Origin: Bacteroidales bacterium
GTDB taxonomy: Bacteria > Bacteroidota > Bacteroidia > Bacteroidales > UBA932
Assembly: GCA_016303175.1 (NCBI GenBank)
Contig: JAEDMF010000043.1
Location: 1-12,215 of the forward strand
DNA: 12,215 nt
Direction: 5' to 3'
Below, one piece after another: positions 1-7,128 of this stretch; the stretch's first letter is position 1; each line of letters begins with the position of its first letter. The notes under the pieces are model-generated. The model had not been told where the DNA came from. It saw only the letters and a program-made list of their open reading frames with translations, and searched no databases. The translations under genes and the position numbers were made by a program.

Positions 1-71
1 CGGATGTGGGAATCGAACCCACGACCTTCGCGTTACGAATGCGACGCTCTAACCTGCTGAGCTAATCTGGC
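1..71 (-). tRNA. tRNA-Thr (anticodon CGT), 3' end cut by window edge
   Basis: Read on the minus strand this folds as a tRNA: D stem GCTC/GAGC with GG in the loop, anticodon loop TTCGTAA giving anticodon CGT (reads ACG, threonine), a 5-nt variable loop, and T arm GTGGG-TTCGATT-CCCAC with canonical T54-T55-C56 and A58. G15-C48 is present. The window begins at tRNA position 70, so the last two acceptor bases and the discriminator are missing. G1 and C2 are compatible with known threonyl-tRNA synthetase identity elements. Two stem positions are A-C mismatches: A4-C69 in the acceptor and A31-C39 closing the anticodon loop. The gene has its own promoter-like sequence just upstream. Confidence 0.93.
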
Positions 72-83
72 TTTTTGGGAATG

Positions 84-114
84 CAAAAATAAGCCTATTC
101 CCTGTTATTTCAAA
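84..114 (-). promoter_or_regulatory. Predicted Bacteroidota-type promoter for tRNA-Thr
   Basis: On the minus strand the -7 box TATTTTTG (84-91) matches TAnnTTTG exactly. A TTTG -33 box lies at 111-114 with a 19-nt spacer, as expected for the primary sigma factor of Bacteroidota. Transcription would start a few bases before the tRNA 5' end at 71. The -33 box overlaps the TGA stop (110-112) of the upstream hydrolase-like gene. An imperfectly placed inverted repeat, GGGAAT (77-82) with ATTCCC (97-102), brackets the -7 box. Confidence 0.72.
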
Positions 115-688
115 ACTTTATTGCAATCTCAAGCACTTTTTTTTCACAAAACTCTATTTCGAGTTTGCCTGAGCCGCTTTTTTTCTCCATCACAAGAGCG
201 TCCAACCCCAGCAGCTCCACTGCCACAAAATCTCCGATACGCGCCAAGGTATGCGCGCTGCATTCCACCAGTGCTTCTTCCAGCTTGTAGAGAAGACCCT
301 TGCAGTCCGCCTCATACTCTCCGGCTCCTTCCATCCGCACTGCGAAGCGGTTGCTCTCCTTTTCCATAGTCAGCGGATTGAAGAAGGGCTGGGGGAAAAA
401 TGAACTTTGGTCGAAACACGAGGCCGCGGCCACATCCACCCGTCCCTCAGGGTTCGTACAGGGATAGAGCAGGGCTCCTATGCCGACAGCATCGTAATAC
501 CTGCGCGCAAAACTCTGTCCTATCGCCTTGCCTGTCTTTGAAAGCCGGATGAAGGCTATGGGCACTACGCTCAGACTGTGCACATCGTCAGGCACATAGT
601 AACACACGCCATCCCTGTTGAGGCTCACATCGGGTCTCAGTATGCAGGCTGAAGAGTATGTCTTTACCAGAAAATTCATTTGCGTCAC
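110..688 (-). CDS. Degenerate fumarylacetoacetate hydrolase-like protein, probable pseudoenzyme
   Basis: This 192-aa protein resembles the FAH-family fold (PF01557), but the match is remote and made by eye. Recognisable stretches are LRPDVSLNRDG (residues 17-27), FARRYYDAVGIG (60-71, compare FAHRYYDAVTVG in Bacteroidota FAH proteins) and IGDFVAVELLG (151-161, where active members have IGDYIFTGTPAG). The sites where active members carry metal-binding acids look substituted: the E-x-E strand is V42-P43-I44, and the GxDFTARD loop is GALLYPCT (71-78). The TGTPAG turn is also lost. The N-terminus is about 15 residues shorter than in typical members. The frame is intact, so a non-enzymatic role or a changed activity is possible. 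The listed start is GTG at 688; ATG at 679 is equally plausible and would shift numbering by 3. It is probably cotranscribed with the exonuclease gene. Confidence 0.72.
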   Translation of the reverse strand: MTQMNFLVKTYSSACILRPDVSLNRDGVCYYVPDDVHSLSVVPIAFIRLSKTGKAIGQSFARRYYDAVGIGALLYPCTNPEGRVDVAAASCFDQSSFFPQPFFNPLTMEKESNRFAVRMEGAGEYEADCKGLLYKLEEALVECSAHTLARIGDFVAVELLGLDALVMEKKSGSGKLEIEFCEKKVLEIAIKF

Positions 689-810
689 TTGCCCTTCAGT
701 CGGGCCTTTATCGTCTGTTCCGGGTTCAGGCCGTGCCCGGAGTTCAGGCCGGGTTCAAGCTTTGTTCCTTTCTTCAGTCGGGCCTTTATCGCTTGTTCCA
801 GAGTTCAAGC
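689..810. repeat. Degenerate direct repeats between the exonuclease and FAH-like genes
   Basis: A 20-bp sequence, CTTCAGTCGGGCCTTTATCG, occurs exactly at 694-713 and 772-791, and similarity continues to about 38 bp (TGTTCC then GTTCARGC). The 772-810 copy contains the last codons and stop of the exonuclease gene; the other copy lies just before the FAH-like start. Between them the motif GTTCARGC recurs, giving four occurrences near 724, 742, 753 and 803. The 78-bp offset between the long copies is a multiple of three. The G+C-rich middle can form two competing short hairpins in the minus-strand transcript: CCCGG (736-740) pairs with either 720-724 or 749-753. Confidence 0.85.
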
Positions 811-1715
811 AGACCATTCAACTGCTGTTCGGAAGCCGGTTGGGAAGCCATAGCCTTGTCTGCGGCCTTCTTTTCGGCATCATAACGCGCGCGGAGCAGG
901 GCGAACTGGCGTTTGGTATCCAGCGTGAATTCGCCGTTCTCTACCCAGGCGAAATAGGAAGGCTCCTTAGCGTACACCTCGCGGGCACTCTTACCCTTGT
1001 GCTTGCCGAAACTTATAATCGCTTCGCCATTTGCATCGAGTATAATGCGCCCGGCGAAGTCCAGCACCTTGCGGGATCCTGTGGAGTATTGCGCCAGCCA
1101 GTCCACATTGTTTTGCAGACCTTCCGGGTTGTTCTCCTTGTCATAAGGGTATTTGTCCAACTGACCTTTGAGAACCTCGTAGGTTGCCACCGTGTCCGCT
1201 TCGGCGCCGTGCGCTCCTTCGAAGTCACAGCCGCAGTAGAAGATGTGGGCCGCCTTGAGGTTGCGAGGCTCCTTTTGGTGAAAAATAGTCTGCACATCCA
1301 CCATCTTCTTCTCGTGAAGGTCCATCTTGAAATTGCGTCCGCACCATTTGCGTACTCTTTCAAACTCCTCTGCGAGCATGGGAAGGTCGAATTTTGCGGA
1401 GTTGAAGCCTGCCAGGTCGGCGTCGGCCATAAACAATCCTATCTCCTCCACGACATCCTGAAACTTGGGACAGTCCTTCACATCCTGGTCGGAGATGCCG
1501 TGCACTTTCTCGGCCCCTGGGTCCATTTTCTTCTGGCAGTTGTTGACGTAATCCCAAGGGCATAGCCTCCAGGTCTTGATTATAGTCTCATTGCTGCCGT
1601 TTTCAGTGGGTTTTATTTTTACGAAGCTGAGTTCGACTATGCTGTCTGTAGCAATGTTAAGGCCCGTGCTCTCTATGTCAAAGAAGAGCAGAGGCCTTTC
1701 AAGTTTCAATTCCAT
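786..1715 (-). CDS. DnaQ-like 3'-5' exonuclease (DEDDh) with exonuclease X-type C-terminal module
   Basis: This 309-aa protein has the three motifs of the DEDDh exonuclease family: motif I DIEST with D13 and E15, motif II FNSAKFDLP with N105 and D110, and motif III HGAEAD with H169 and D174. These acidic residues bind two metal ions, and the histidine activates water to remove nucleotides from a DNA 3' end. A second module at about residues 233-275, with FGKHKGKS (236-243) and a Y-F-A-W stretch, resembles the C-terminal domain of exonuclease X-like proteins. The last ~30 residues look like a charged linker or tail. The ATG lies 16 bp after the dnaN stop, so the two are probably cotranscribed, fitting a role in proofreading or repair. 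Whether it is the replicative proofreader (epsilon-like) or a repair nuclease cannot be told from sequence. No symbol is assigned. Confidence 0.93.
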   Translation of the reverse strand: MELKLERPLLFFDIESTGLNIATDSIVELSFVKIKPTENGSNETIIKTWRLCPWDYVNNCQKKMDPGAEKVHGISDQDVKDCPKFQDVVEEIGLFMADADLAGFNSAKFDLPMLAEEFERVRKWCGRNFKMDLHEKKMVDVQTIFHQKEPRNLKAAHIFYCGCDFEGAHGAEADTVATYEVLKGQLDKYPYDKENNPEGLQNNVDWLAQYSTGSRKVLDFAGRIILDANGEAIISFGKHKGKSAREVYAKEPSYFAWVENGEFTLDTKRQFALLRARYDAEKKAADKAMASQPASEQQLNGLLELWNKR

Positions 1716-1731
1716 GCGAAACTAAAAATCA

Positions 1732-2847
1732 TCAAATTTGAATGGGCATCAGTATTGCGCAAATCTTTTCCTGCTGGTCATCGTCGTCAGGCAGCAGAAG
1801 CGCAGCCCTGCGGGCATCGGCGAACTTTATGACTATGTCGCTGCAGCTGAGATTGTTGAGTATGTCAATGAGGAAGGAGGACTTGAAGCCTATCTGCAAA
1901 TCTTCTCCGTCATACTGACATTTTGTCTTTTCATGGGCAGATATTGAGAAGCCCAAATCCTGCGCGGAAATCTCCAGGGAGTCGCTCTGAAGGTCGAATT
2001 TGATGAAGTTCTGAGCTTTGCTGGAGCAGACACTTACCCTCTTGACGCTGTTCAGCAACTGCTGGCGGTCAATCTTGAGGATGTTGGAATTGTTCTGGGG
2101 TATCACGTCGCGATAGCGGGGATATTTGCCGGCGATGAGTCGACATACCACCATAGTTCCGTCAAAGCTGAAGACTGCATTTTTGCTGTCGTAGCTGATG
2201 GTTACCTGCTGTGCATCCTTGCCTATCACGGAACGGATGATGCCGGCGGGCTTTTTGTGGAGTATGAAACTGGTCTGCTCTTCGGCCTTCACTTCGGTTG
2301 TGGTGAAGCAAACGAGCTTGCGTGAGTCTGTGGCTACGAGAGTTGTGCCTTCGGGCCCCATATCGAAGAGAATGCCGTTCATCACGGGACGCATCTCATC
2401 ATCGTCAGTTGCGTATATTGTGCTGTTGATGCCGTCCACAAGCACCTGTGCGGGGAAGCTTATGGTCTGGGCGCTTTCGTCGGTGGTGGTGATGGCCGGA
2501 TATTCAGCTGCATTGAAGTAGGGCAGGGTGGACGAACCGCCCATCCAGCTGCACTCGAAATAATTTTCCTTGATGGTCCGGATTGTTACCGGCTGATCGG
2601 GCAATTCCTTGAGAAGCTCCTGTATATGGCGTGCGGGTACGGCAATAGAACCCTGTTCCTCAACATTGTCCACACTGAGGCTGGTTCTCAATGTCAGTTC
2701 TGAGTCCGATGCGGTGATTTCCAACTTCTCTCCCTCCAGTTTGAAGAGAAAATTCTCCAAAATTGGCAGTCCGCTCTTTGTTGGTATGGCTTTTGATACT
2801 GCCATGATGCCTTTGAGCAATTCGGCACTAGAAATAATGAATTTCAT
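1732..2847 (-). CDS. dnaN: DNA polymerase III subunit beta (sliding clamp)
   Basis: This 371-aa protein has the usual length and start of bacterial beta clamps (MKFIISSAELLKGI, then a K-A-I-P-T-K-S-G-L-P-I-L-E-N segment at about residues 19-32). Three clamp domains of about 120 residues each follow: 1-120, 125-245 and 250-371. The C-terminus ...CAILMPIQI matches the family's terminal M-P-hydrophobic signature, which forms part of the pocket that binds polymerase and other clamp partners. The protein forms a ring dimer on DNA and tethers polymerase III. It is the first gene of a minus-strand cluster with the exonuclease, and is divergent from htrA. The ATG at 2847 is supported by the conserved N-terminus and a promoter-like sequence close upstream, implying a leader of only about 15 nt. 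No dnaA or recF neighbour is visible. Confidence 0.98.
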   Translation of the reverse strand: MKFIISSAELLKGIMAVSKAIPTKSGLPILENFLFKLEGEKLEITASDSELTLRTSLSVDNVEEQGSIAVPARHIQELLKELPDQPVTIRTIKENYFECSWMGGSSTLPYFNAAEYPAITTTDESAQTISFPAQVLVDGINSTIYATDDDEMRPVMNGILFDMGPEGTTLVATDSRKLVCFTTTEVKAEEQTSFILHKKPAGIIRSVIGKDAQQVTISYDSKNAVFSFDGTMVVCRLIAGKYPRYRDVIPQNNSNILKIDRQQLLNSVKRVSVCSSKAQNFIKFDLQSDSLEISAQDLGFSISAHEKTKCQYDGEDLQIGFKSSFLIDILNNLSCSDIVIKFADARRAALLLPDDDDQQEKICAILMPIQI

Positions 2848-2942
2848 ATTCGTACAATTAAGCTTACAAAAGTAAGAAAATTTTTTGATATTTGGAAACT
2901 CTTGCCGGGTATATGAGAAAAATGCAAATTGAAGAATAAAAA
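2848..2942. promoter_or_regulatory. Divergent intergenic region between dnaN and htrA
   Basis: This 95-bp A+T-rich spacer holds the dnaN promoter. For htrA in the other direction no exact TAnnTTTG is present. The nearest candidates are GATATTTG at 2887-2894, one mismatch and no TTTG at the right distance upstream, and TATATGAG at 2910-2917, a poor match. htrA may therefore use a weak primary promoter or an alternative sigma factor. The leader just before the htrA ATG is A-rich (GAAGAATAAAA), typical for Bacteroidota. Confidence 0.5.
2867..2898 (-). promoter_or_regulatory. Predicted dnaN promoter with overlapping palindrome
   Basis: On the minus strand TACTTTTG (2867-2874) matches the TAnnTTTG -7 box exactly. 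TTTC (2895-2898) is a one-mismatch -33 box at a 20-nt spacing. The -7 box lies inside the 14-bp inverted repeat CTTAC-TTTT-GTAAG (2863-2876), which could be a protein-binding site or a small hairpin at the transcript start. Assignment rests on motif match and position only. Confidence 0.6.
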
Positions 2943-4403
2943 ATGAAAATCAATAATATGAAAAAGAACGTGATTACCATCGTCGTGGCTGCCCTGGTGG
3001 GCGGTCTGACAGCTTTTGCCGTGTCCAGCACAACGCTAAACAAAGAGCATACAGGGGGGAGTGTGGTCACCTCTCCTGACGGAAGCAGCTACCGCACTGT
3101 CAATCTGAATTTAAGTGATTATCCGGATTTTACCTATGCGGCAGAAAGTGCCGTGGATGCTGTCGTGTATGTCAAAGTGACAGTCCAGAGCCAGGCCATT
3201 CAGGGTCCCAGCAGCATTTTCGACTTTTTCTTCGGCCCCGGTCAAGGCAGCCAAATGCTTCCCAAGACGCGTGAGCAGGTGGGCAGCGGCAGCGGTGTCA
3301 TCATACGCTCAGACGGTTACATTGTAACCAACAACCACGTCGTGGGCGGTGCATCCAAGATTGAAGTCACCTTGAACAACAACCAGACTTATACTGCCTC
3401 TCTCGTGGGCACCGACCCTGCAACGGATGTCGCCATTATAAAGATTGACGCCGAGAACCTTCCCGTCATACCCTTCGGAGACTCTGACAGGCTGCGTTTG
3501 GGTGAGTGGGTGCTTGCCATAGGCAGCCCCTATGACCTCCGTTCTACCATCACCGCGGGCATTGTCAGCGCCAAAGGCCGCAGTATGCCGAATTATAGCA
3601 ATGAGTTGAAGATAGAGTCTTTCATTCAGACGGATGCCGCCGTCAATCCGGGCAATTCCGGAGGAGCTCTCGTCAACAAGGAAGGCCAACTGGTCGGCGT
3701 GAACACTGCAATCATTTCGCAGACAGGTTCTTATGCCGGTTACTCTTTTGCCATTCCTTCCAATATGGTACGCAAGATTGCGGAGGATTTGATAGATTTC
3801 GGTTCGGTCAAGAGAGCCGTTCTCGGCGTGGCCATTCAGGAAATTGACGCAAAAAAAGCGGAGGAGTTGAAACTTTCCGCTCCAAAGGGAGTATATATTG
3901 GTGAGGTTGTGAAAGGCAGTGCAGCGGACAAGGCCGGAATCCACAAGGGGGATGTGCTTCTCCAGATTGATTCCACCAAAATCAACAGCTTTGCCATACT
4001 TCAGGAAACTGTCAGCCGCCACCGTCCCGGCGACAAGGCTAATGTTCTTGTGCTTCGCGACGGCAAGGAGAAAGACATTGAAGTCACTTTCCTTGATACC
4101 AATGCCCAGAATGGCGCCAAAGTGGAGAATGGACTTGCATTTTACGGTGCTGTCATCGCTCCCTGCCCCAAGGAAATTCTCGAAAAACTCTCGCTCAAGC
4201 ACGGAGTTGAGATAGTTTCCGTCGGTCCCGGCAAGATTCAGGATGCGGGTATCAAAGAAGGATTTGTGATTACTTATGTTAACGACAGCCCGGTATCACG
4301 GCCTCAGGATGTTTTGGATATAGTCAAGAAGTCGAAGAGGTCAGTTTATGTGGAGGGTGTCACCCCTTCGGGAAGGCCGGCTTACTTCGGGTTCGCCTTG
4401 TAA
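2943..4403 (+). CDS. htrA: Do/HtrA-type periplasmic serine protease with two PDZ domains
   Basis: This 486-aa protein degrades or holds misfolded envelope proteins. An N-terminal basic and hydrophobic segment (about residues 7-28) is a signal peptide or membrane anchor. The chymotrypsin-like protease domain spans about 60-290 with catalytic triad H132 (TNNHVV), D162 (TDVAI) and S239 (NPGNSGG). The loop at 88-112, with a DFFFG element, resembles the regulatory LA loop of DegP/DegQ. PDZ1 covers about 291-385 and PDZ2 about 395-480; the end GRPAYFGFAL is typical of Bacteroidota members. All catalytic residues are present, so it should be active. ATG at 2943 is used; an in-frame ATG at 2958 would also leave the signal segment intact. 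It is first in a plus-strand cluster, with rpoD starting 20 bp later. DegP and DegQ subtypes cannot be separated here. Confidence 0.96.
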   Translation: MKINNMKKNVITIVVAALVGGLTAFAVSSTTLNKEHTGGSVVTSPDGSSYRTVNLNLSDYPDFTYAAESAVDAVVYVKVTVQSQAIQGPSSIFDFFFGPGQGSQMLPKTREQVGSGSGVIIRSDGYIVTNNHVVGGASKIEVTLNNNQTYTASLVGTDPATDVAIIKIDAENLPVIPFGDSDRLRLGEWVLAIGSPYDLRSTITAGIVSAKGRSMPNYSNELKIESFIQTDAAVNPGNSGGALVNKEGQLVGVNTAIISQTGSYAGYSFAIPSNMVRKIAEDLIDFGSVKRAVLGVAIQEIDAKKAEELKLSAPKGVYIGEVVKGSAADKAGIHKGDVLLQIDSTKINSFAILQETVSRHRPGDKANVLVLRDGKEKDIEVTFLDTNAQNGAKVENGLAFYGAVIAPCPKEILEKLSLKHGVEIVSVGPGKIQDAGIKEGFVITYVNDSPVSRPQDVLDIVKKSKRSVYVEGVTPSGRPAYFGFAL

Positions 4404-4423
4404 AAGGAAACCGGATTGAAACT

Positions 4424-5287
4424 ATGAGACAACTTAAAATTACAAAATCCATTACCAACCGCGAGAGCGCGTCGTTGGACAAATATCTTCAGGAAATCGG
4501 CCGTCAGGAGCAGATTTCTGTGGAGGAGGAAGTGGAGCTGGCCCAGCGTATCCGCCAGGGAGACCAGAAGGCTTTGCAGAAGCTGACTACGGCCAATCTG
4601 CGCTTCGTCGTGTCTGTTGCGAAACAGTATCAGAATCAGGGCCTCAGTTTGCCTGACCTTATCAATGAAGGCAACCTTGGACTTATTAAGGCCGCAGAGA
4701 AATTCGATGAGACAAGAGGTTTCAAATTCATCTCCTATGCCGTGTGGTGGATTCGCCAGAGTATACTACAGGCCCTTGCGGAGCAGAGTCGTATCGTGAG
4801 GTTGCCCCTCAATCAGGTGGGCGCCCTCAATAAGATAAACAAGGCTCTGGCCCGCTTTGAGCAGGAGCACGAGAGGCAGCCTTCGCCCGAGGAGCTGGCT
4901 GAGATGATTGATATTCCAAGGGACAAGATTGCAGATACTATGCGGGTGTCCGGCCGCCACGTCAGCGTGGATGCTCCCTTCGTTGAAGGTGAGGACAACA
5001 ATCTTTTGGATGTGCTCGTGAACGATGATTCTCCCAATGCGGACAAGACTTTGGTCAATGAGAGTCTCAACAAGGAGATCGAGAGGGCTCTGCTTACTCT
5101 TGCTCCCAGAGAACGTGAGATAGTCAAGTCTTTCTTCGGAATCGGTTGCCAGGAGATGACTCTCGAGGAAATCGGAGAGCGTTTCGGACTTACCCGTGAG
5201 CGTGTGCGCCAGATAAAGGAGAAGTCCATACGCAAGCTCAAGAACAATTCCCGCAGTAGTAAAACTCTGAAAAGCTTCCTTGGCTGA
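4424..5287 (+). CDS. rpoD: RNA polymerase primary sigma factor (RpoD/SigA)
   Basis: This 287-aa sigma-70 factor lacks region 1.1 and the non-conserved insert, the usual form of the primary factor in Bacteroidota. Region 1.2 is at about 16-50 (LDKYLQEIG). Region 2 is at about 57-128, with core-binding DLINEGNLGLIKA and promoter-melting/-7 recognition residues FISYAVWWIRQ (102-112). Region 3 is at about 130-205 (QPSPEELA, then SVDAPF and EGEDNNLLD). Region 4 is at about 222-275, ending in the helix-turn-helix TLEEIGERFGLTRERVRQI (246-264). It directs RNA polymerase to housekeeping promoters, and the TTTG/TAnnTTTG sites found in this window fit its expected specificity. The stop codon overlaps the argS ATG by one base (TGATG), suggesting translational coupling. 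An AAAGGA stretch lies about 14 bp before the start. Confidence 0.97.
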   Translation: MRQLKITKSITNRESASLDKYLQEIGRQEQISVEEEVELAQRIRQGDQKALQKLTTANLRFVVSVAKQYQNQGLSLPDLINEGNLGLIKAAEKFDETRGFKFISYAVWWIRQSILQALAEQSRIVRLPLNQVGALNKINKALARFEQEHERQPSPEELAEMIDIPRDKIADTMRVSGRHVSVDAPFVEGEDNNLLDVLVNDDSPNADKTLVNESLNKEIERALLTLAPREREIVKSFFGIGCQEMTLEEIGERFGLTRERVRQIKEKSIRKLKNNSRSSKTLKSFLG

Positions 5288-7101
5288 TGAATCCTGAAAT
5301 TTTTATTGCTCAGGCCTCCCTGCAGGCCGCTGAAGTTCTTTTCGGACAGAGCGTGGACGCTTCACTTATTCAGGTAAGCCCCACGAGGAAGGAGTTTGAA
5401 GGAGATTTCACTCTCGTTGTGTTCCCCTTGCTCAAACTCAGCAGAAAGGCCCCCGAGGCCACCGCATCCGCAATAGGAGACTACCTTGTGGCCAATGTGC
5501 CTCAGGTGGCCTCCTATAATGTTGTGAAAGGCTTTCTGAATATCTGCCTTTCATCTCTTTATTGGAACAATACCCTGTCCCGCATAGCTTCTGAACCTGA
5601 TTTCGGCCAGCTTCCTCCGACAGGAAAGACCATAATGGTGGAGTTTTCCTCACCCAATACCAACAAACCCCTTCACCTTGGTCACATCCGCAACAACCTT
5701 CTTGGCTGGAGCGTTTCCCAACTTCTGGCCGCTGCAGGTCATAGGGTGATCAAGGTAAATCTGGTCAATGACAGGGGAATACACATCTGCAAGAGTATGC
5801 TTGCCTGGCTCAAGACCGCCAATGGAGCAACTCCTCAGAGTTCGGGCAAGAAGGGTGACCACCTCGTGGGTGACTGCTATGTCGCCTTCAATGATATCTA
5901 CAAGGCCGAGGTGGCTGTGCTCAAGGCTGAATTGCTTTCTGCGGGCGTGGATGAGGAAAGTGCTCAGGCCCGTGCCGAGAAGGAGGCCCCTTCTCTGGTG
6001 GAGGCTCAGAATATGCTACTCAAGTGGGAACAGGGCGATCCCGAGGTGCGCGCTTTGTGGGAGAAGATGAATTCCTGGGTTTACGAGGGCTTTGACAAGA
6101 CTTATTCCGATTTGGGTATTTCCTTCGACAGAATATACTACGAATCTCAGACTTATCTCAATGGTAAAGCGCTGGTACAGAAGGGTTTGGATATGGGAGT
6201 GCTGGAGCGTGTGGAGGACGGCAGCGTATGGTGCGATTTGACTGCGGACGGCCTTGACAGGAAACTTCTGCTCCGAAAGGATGGCACTTCAGTATATATG
6301 ACCCAGGATTTGGGTACGGCCAAACAGCGTTTTGAGGAATATAAGCTCGACGAAGAAATATATGTGGTGGGAAATGAGCAGGACTATCATTTCAAGGTTC
6401 TCAAACTCATTCTCAAAAAGTTGGGCTTTGATTGGAGCGACTCCATTTACCATCTTTCCTATGGAATGGTGGAACTGCCCGAGGGCAAGATGAAGTCTAG
6501 GGAAGGCACTGTGGTGGATGCGGACGACCTTATCCGAGATATGTACAACACTGCTAAAGACACGTCCCTGGAACTTGGAAAACTCGAAGGAATGGAGCCG
6601 GAGGAGCAGGATAAGCTCTTTAGAATGATTGGCCTTGGAGCCCTCAAGTATTTCATACTTAAGGTGGATCCCAAGAAGACCATGCTCTTCGACCCCAAGG
6701 AGTCCATTGATTTCAATGGCAATACAGGCCCCTTCATCCAATATACCCACGCCCGCATATGCTCCATCCTGCGCAAGGCGGATGAGTGCGGATATGCCTA
6801 TGAGGCGGCTTCCCTCAAAGAGGGTGTGGAACTCAACTCCAAGGAAATCAGGATAGTGAAGCTGCTTTCCTCCTATCCCGACAAGGTGGCTGAGGCTGCG
6901 CAGGTACATTCTCCCGCGCTGCTGGCAAATTATTCGTATGAACTGGCAAAGGAATTCAACCAGTATTATCACGATACTCCCATCCTCAAATCCGACAATA
7001 AGGATGTGATGACCGCAAGACTTGTGCTCATCCGTTGTATTGCCGCCGTGCTTCGCAAGGCTATGGGCATACTCGGAATAGAGCTTCCTTATAAAATGTA
7101 A
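5287..7101 (+). CDS. argS: Arginyl-tRNA synthetase (class I)
   Basis: This 604-aa enzyme charges tRNA-Arg with arginine using ATP. An N-terminal additional domain (about 1-105, with FEGDFTLVVFPLLK) contacts the tRNA D-loop. The Rossmann catalytic domain follows, with the HIGH signature as HLGH (130-133) in the context SSPNTNKPLHLGHIRN. The KMSKS loop appears as GKMKSREG (400-407), with K401 and K403. The DALR anticodon-binding domain covers about 480-604 and begins near GPFIQYTHARI. Length and ending (GIELPYKM) match full-length bacterial ArgRS. The start overlaps the rpoD stop by one base, and no separate ribosome-binding site is visible, as expected for coupled translation. All catalytic motifs are intact. 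Confidence 0.98.
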   Translation: MNPEIFIAQASLQAAEVLFGQSVDASLIQVSPTRKEFEGDFTLVVFPLLKLSRKAPEATASAIGDYLVANVPQVASYNVVKGFLNICLSSLYWNNTLSRIASEPDFGQLPPTGKTIMVEFSSPNTNKPLHLGHIRNNLLGWSVSQLLAAAGHRVIKVNLVNDRGIHICKSMLAWLKTANGATPQSSGKKGDHLVGDCYVAFNDIYKAEVAVLKAELLSAGVDEESAQARAEKEAPSLVEAQNMLLKWEQGDPEVRALWEKMNSWVYEGFDKTYSDLGISFDRIYYESQTYLNGKALVQKGLDMGVLERVEDGSVWCDLTADGLDRKLLLRKDGTSVYMTQDLGTAKQRFEEYKLDEEIYVVGNEQDYHFKVLKLILKKLGFDWSDSIYHLSYGMVELPEGKMKSREGTVVDADDLIRDMYNTAKDTSLELGKLEGMEPEEQDKLFRMIGLGALKYFILKVDPKKTMLFDPKESIDFNGNTGPFIQYTHARICSILRKADECGYAYEAASLKEGVELNSKEIRIVKLLSSYPDKVAEAAQVHSPALLANYSYELAKEFNQYYHDTPILKSDNKDVMTARLVLIRCIAAVLRKAMGILGIELPYKM

Positions 7102-7128
7102 ATAATTCATTATCAGCTAAATAAAACT

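Noticed and set aside
77..102. GGGAAT...ATTCCC inverted repeat as a terminator for the FAH-like gene
   Set aside because: The stem is only 6 bp with a 14-nt loop, is not followed by a T run in the minus-strand direction, and lies over the tRNA promoter.
694..810. CRISPR-like or REP-type array
   Set aside because: Only two long copies with imperfect similarity and no regular spacers; the units derive from the adjacent gene end.
618..1565. Long plus-strand open frame (315 aa) opposite the exonuclease
   Set aside because: It is antisense to a gene with intact catalytic motifs, has no recognisable domain, and its repeated peptide comes from the DNA repeats at 694-791.
2863..2890. CTTAC-AAAA-GTAAG followed by A/T run as a plus-strand terminator
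   Set aside because: No plus-strand gene ends upstream of it (dnaN runs the other way); a promoter-associated palindrome is a better reading.
2910..2917. TATATGAG as the htrA promoter -7 box
   Set aside because: It matches TAnnTTTG poorly, and the nearest TTTG sequences are 15 or 22 nt away, outside the usual spacing.
3309..4202. Minus-strand open frame of 297 aa inside htrA
   Set aside because: It lies opposite the protease and PDZ domains and shows no family motif; antisense openness follows from the codon pattern of the real gene.
6289..7110. Minus-strand open frame of 273 aa opposite the 3' half of argS
   Set aside because: No domain, no promoter or start context, and fully covered by conserved ArgRS sequence.
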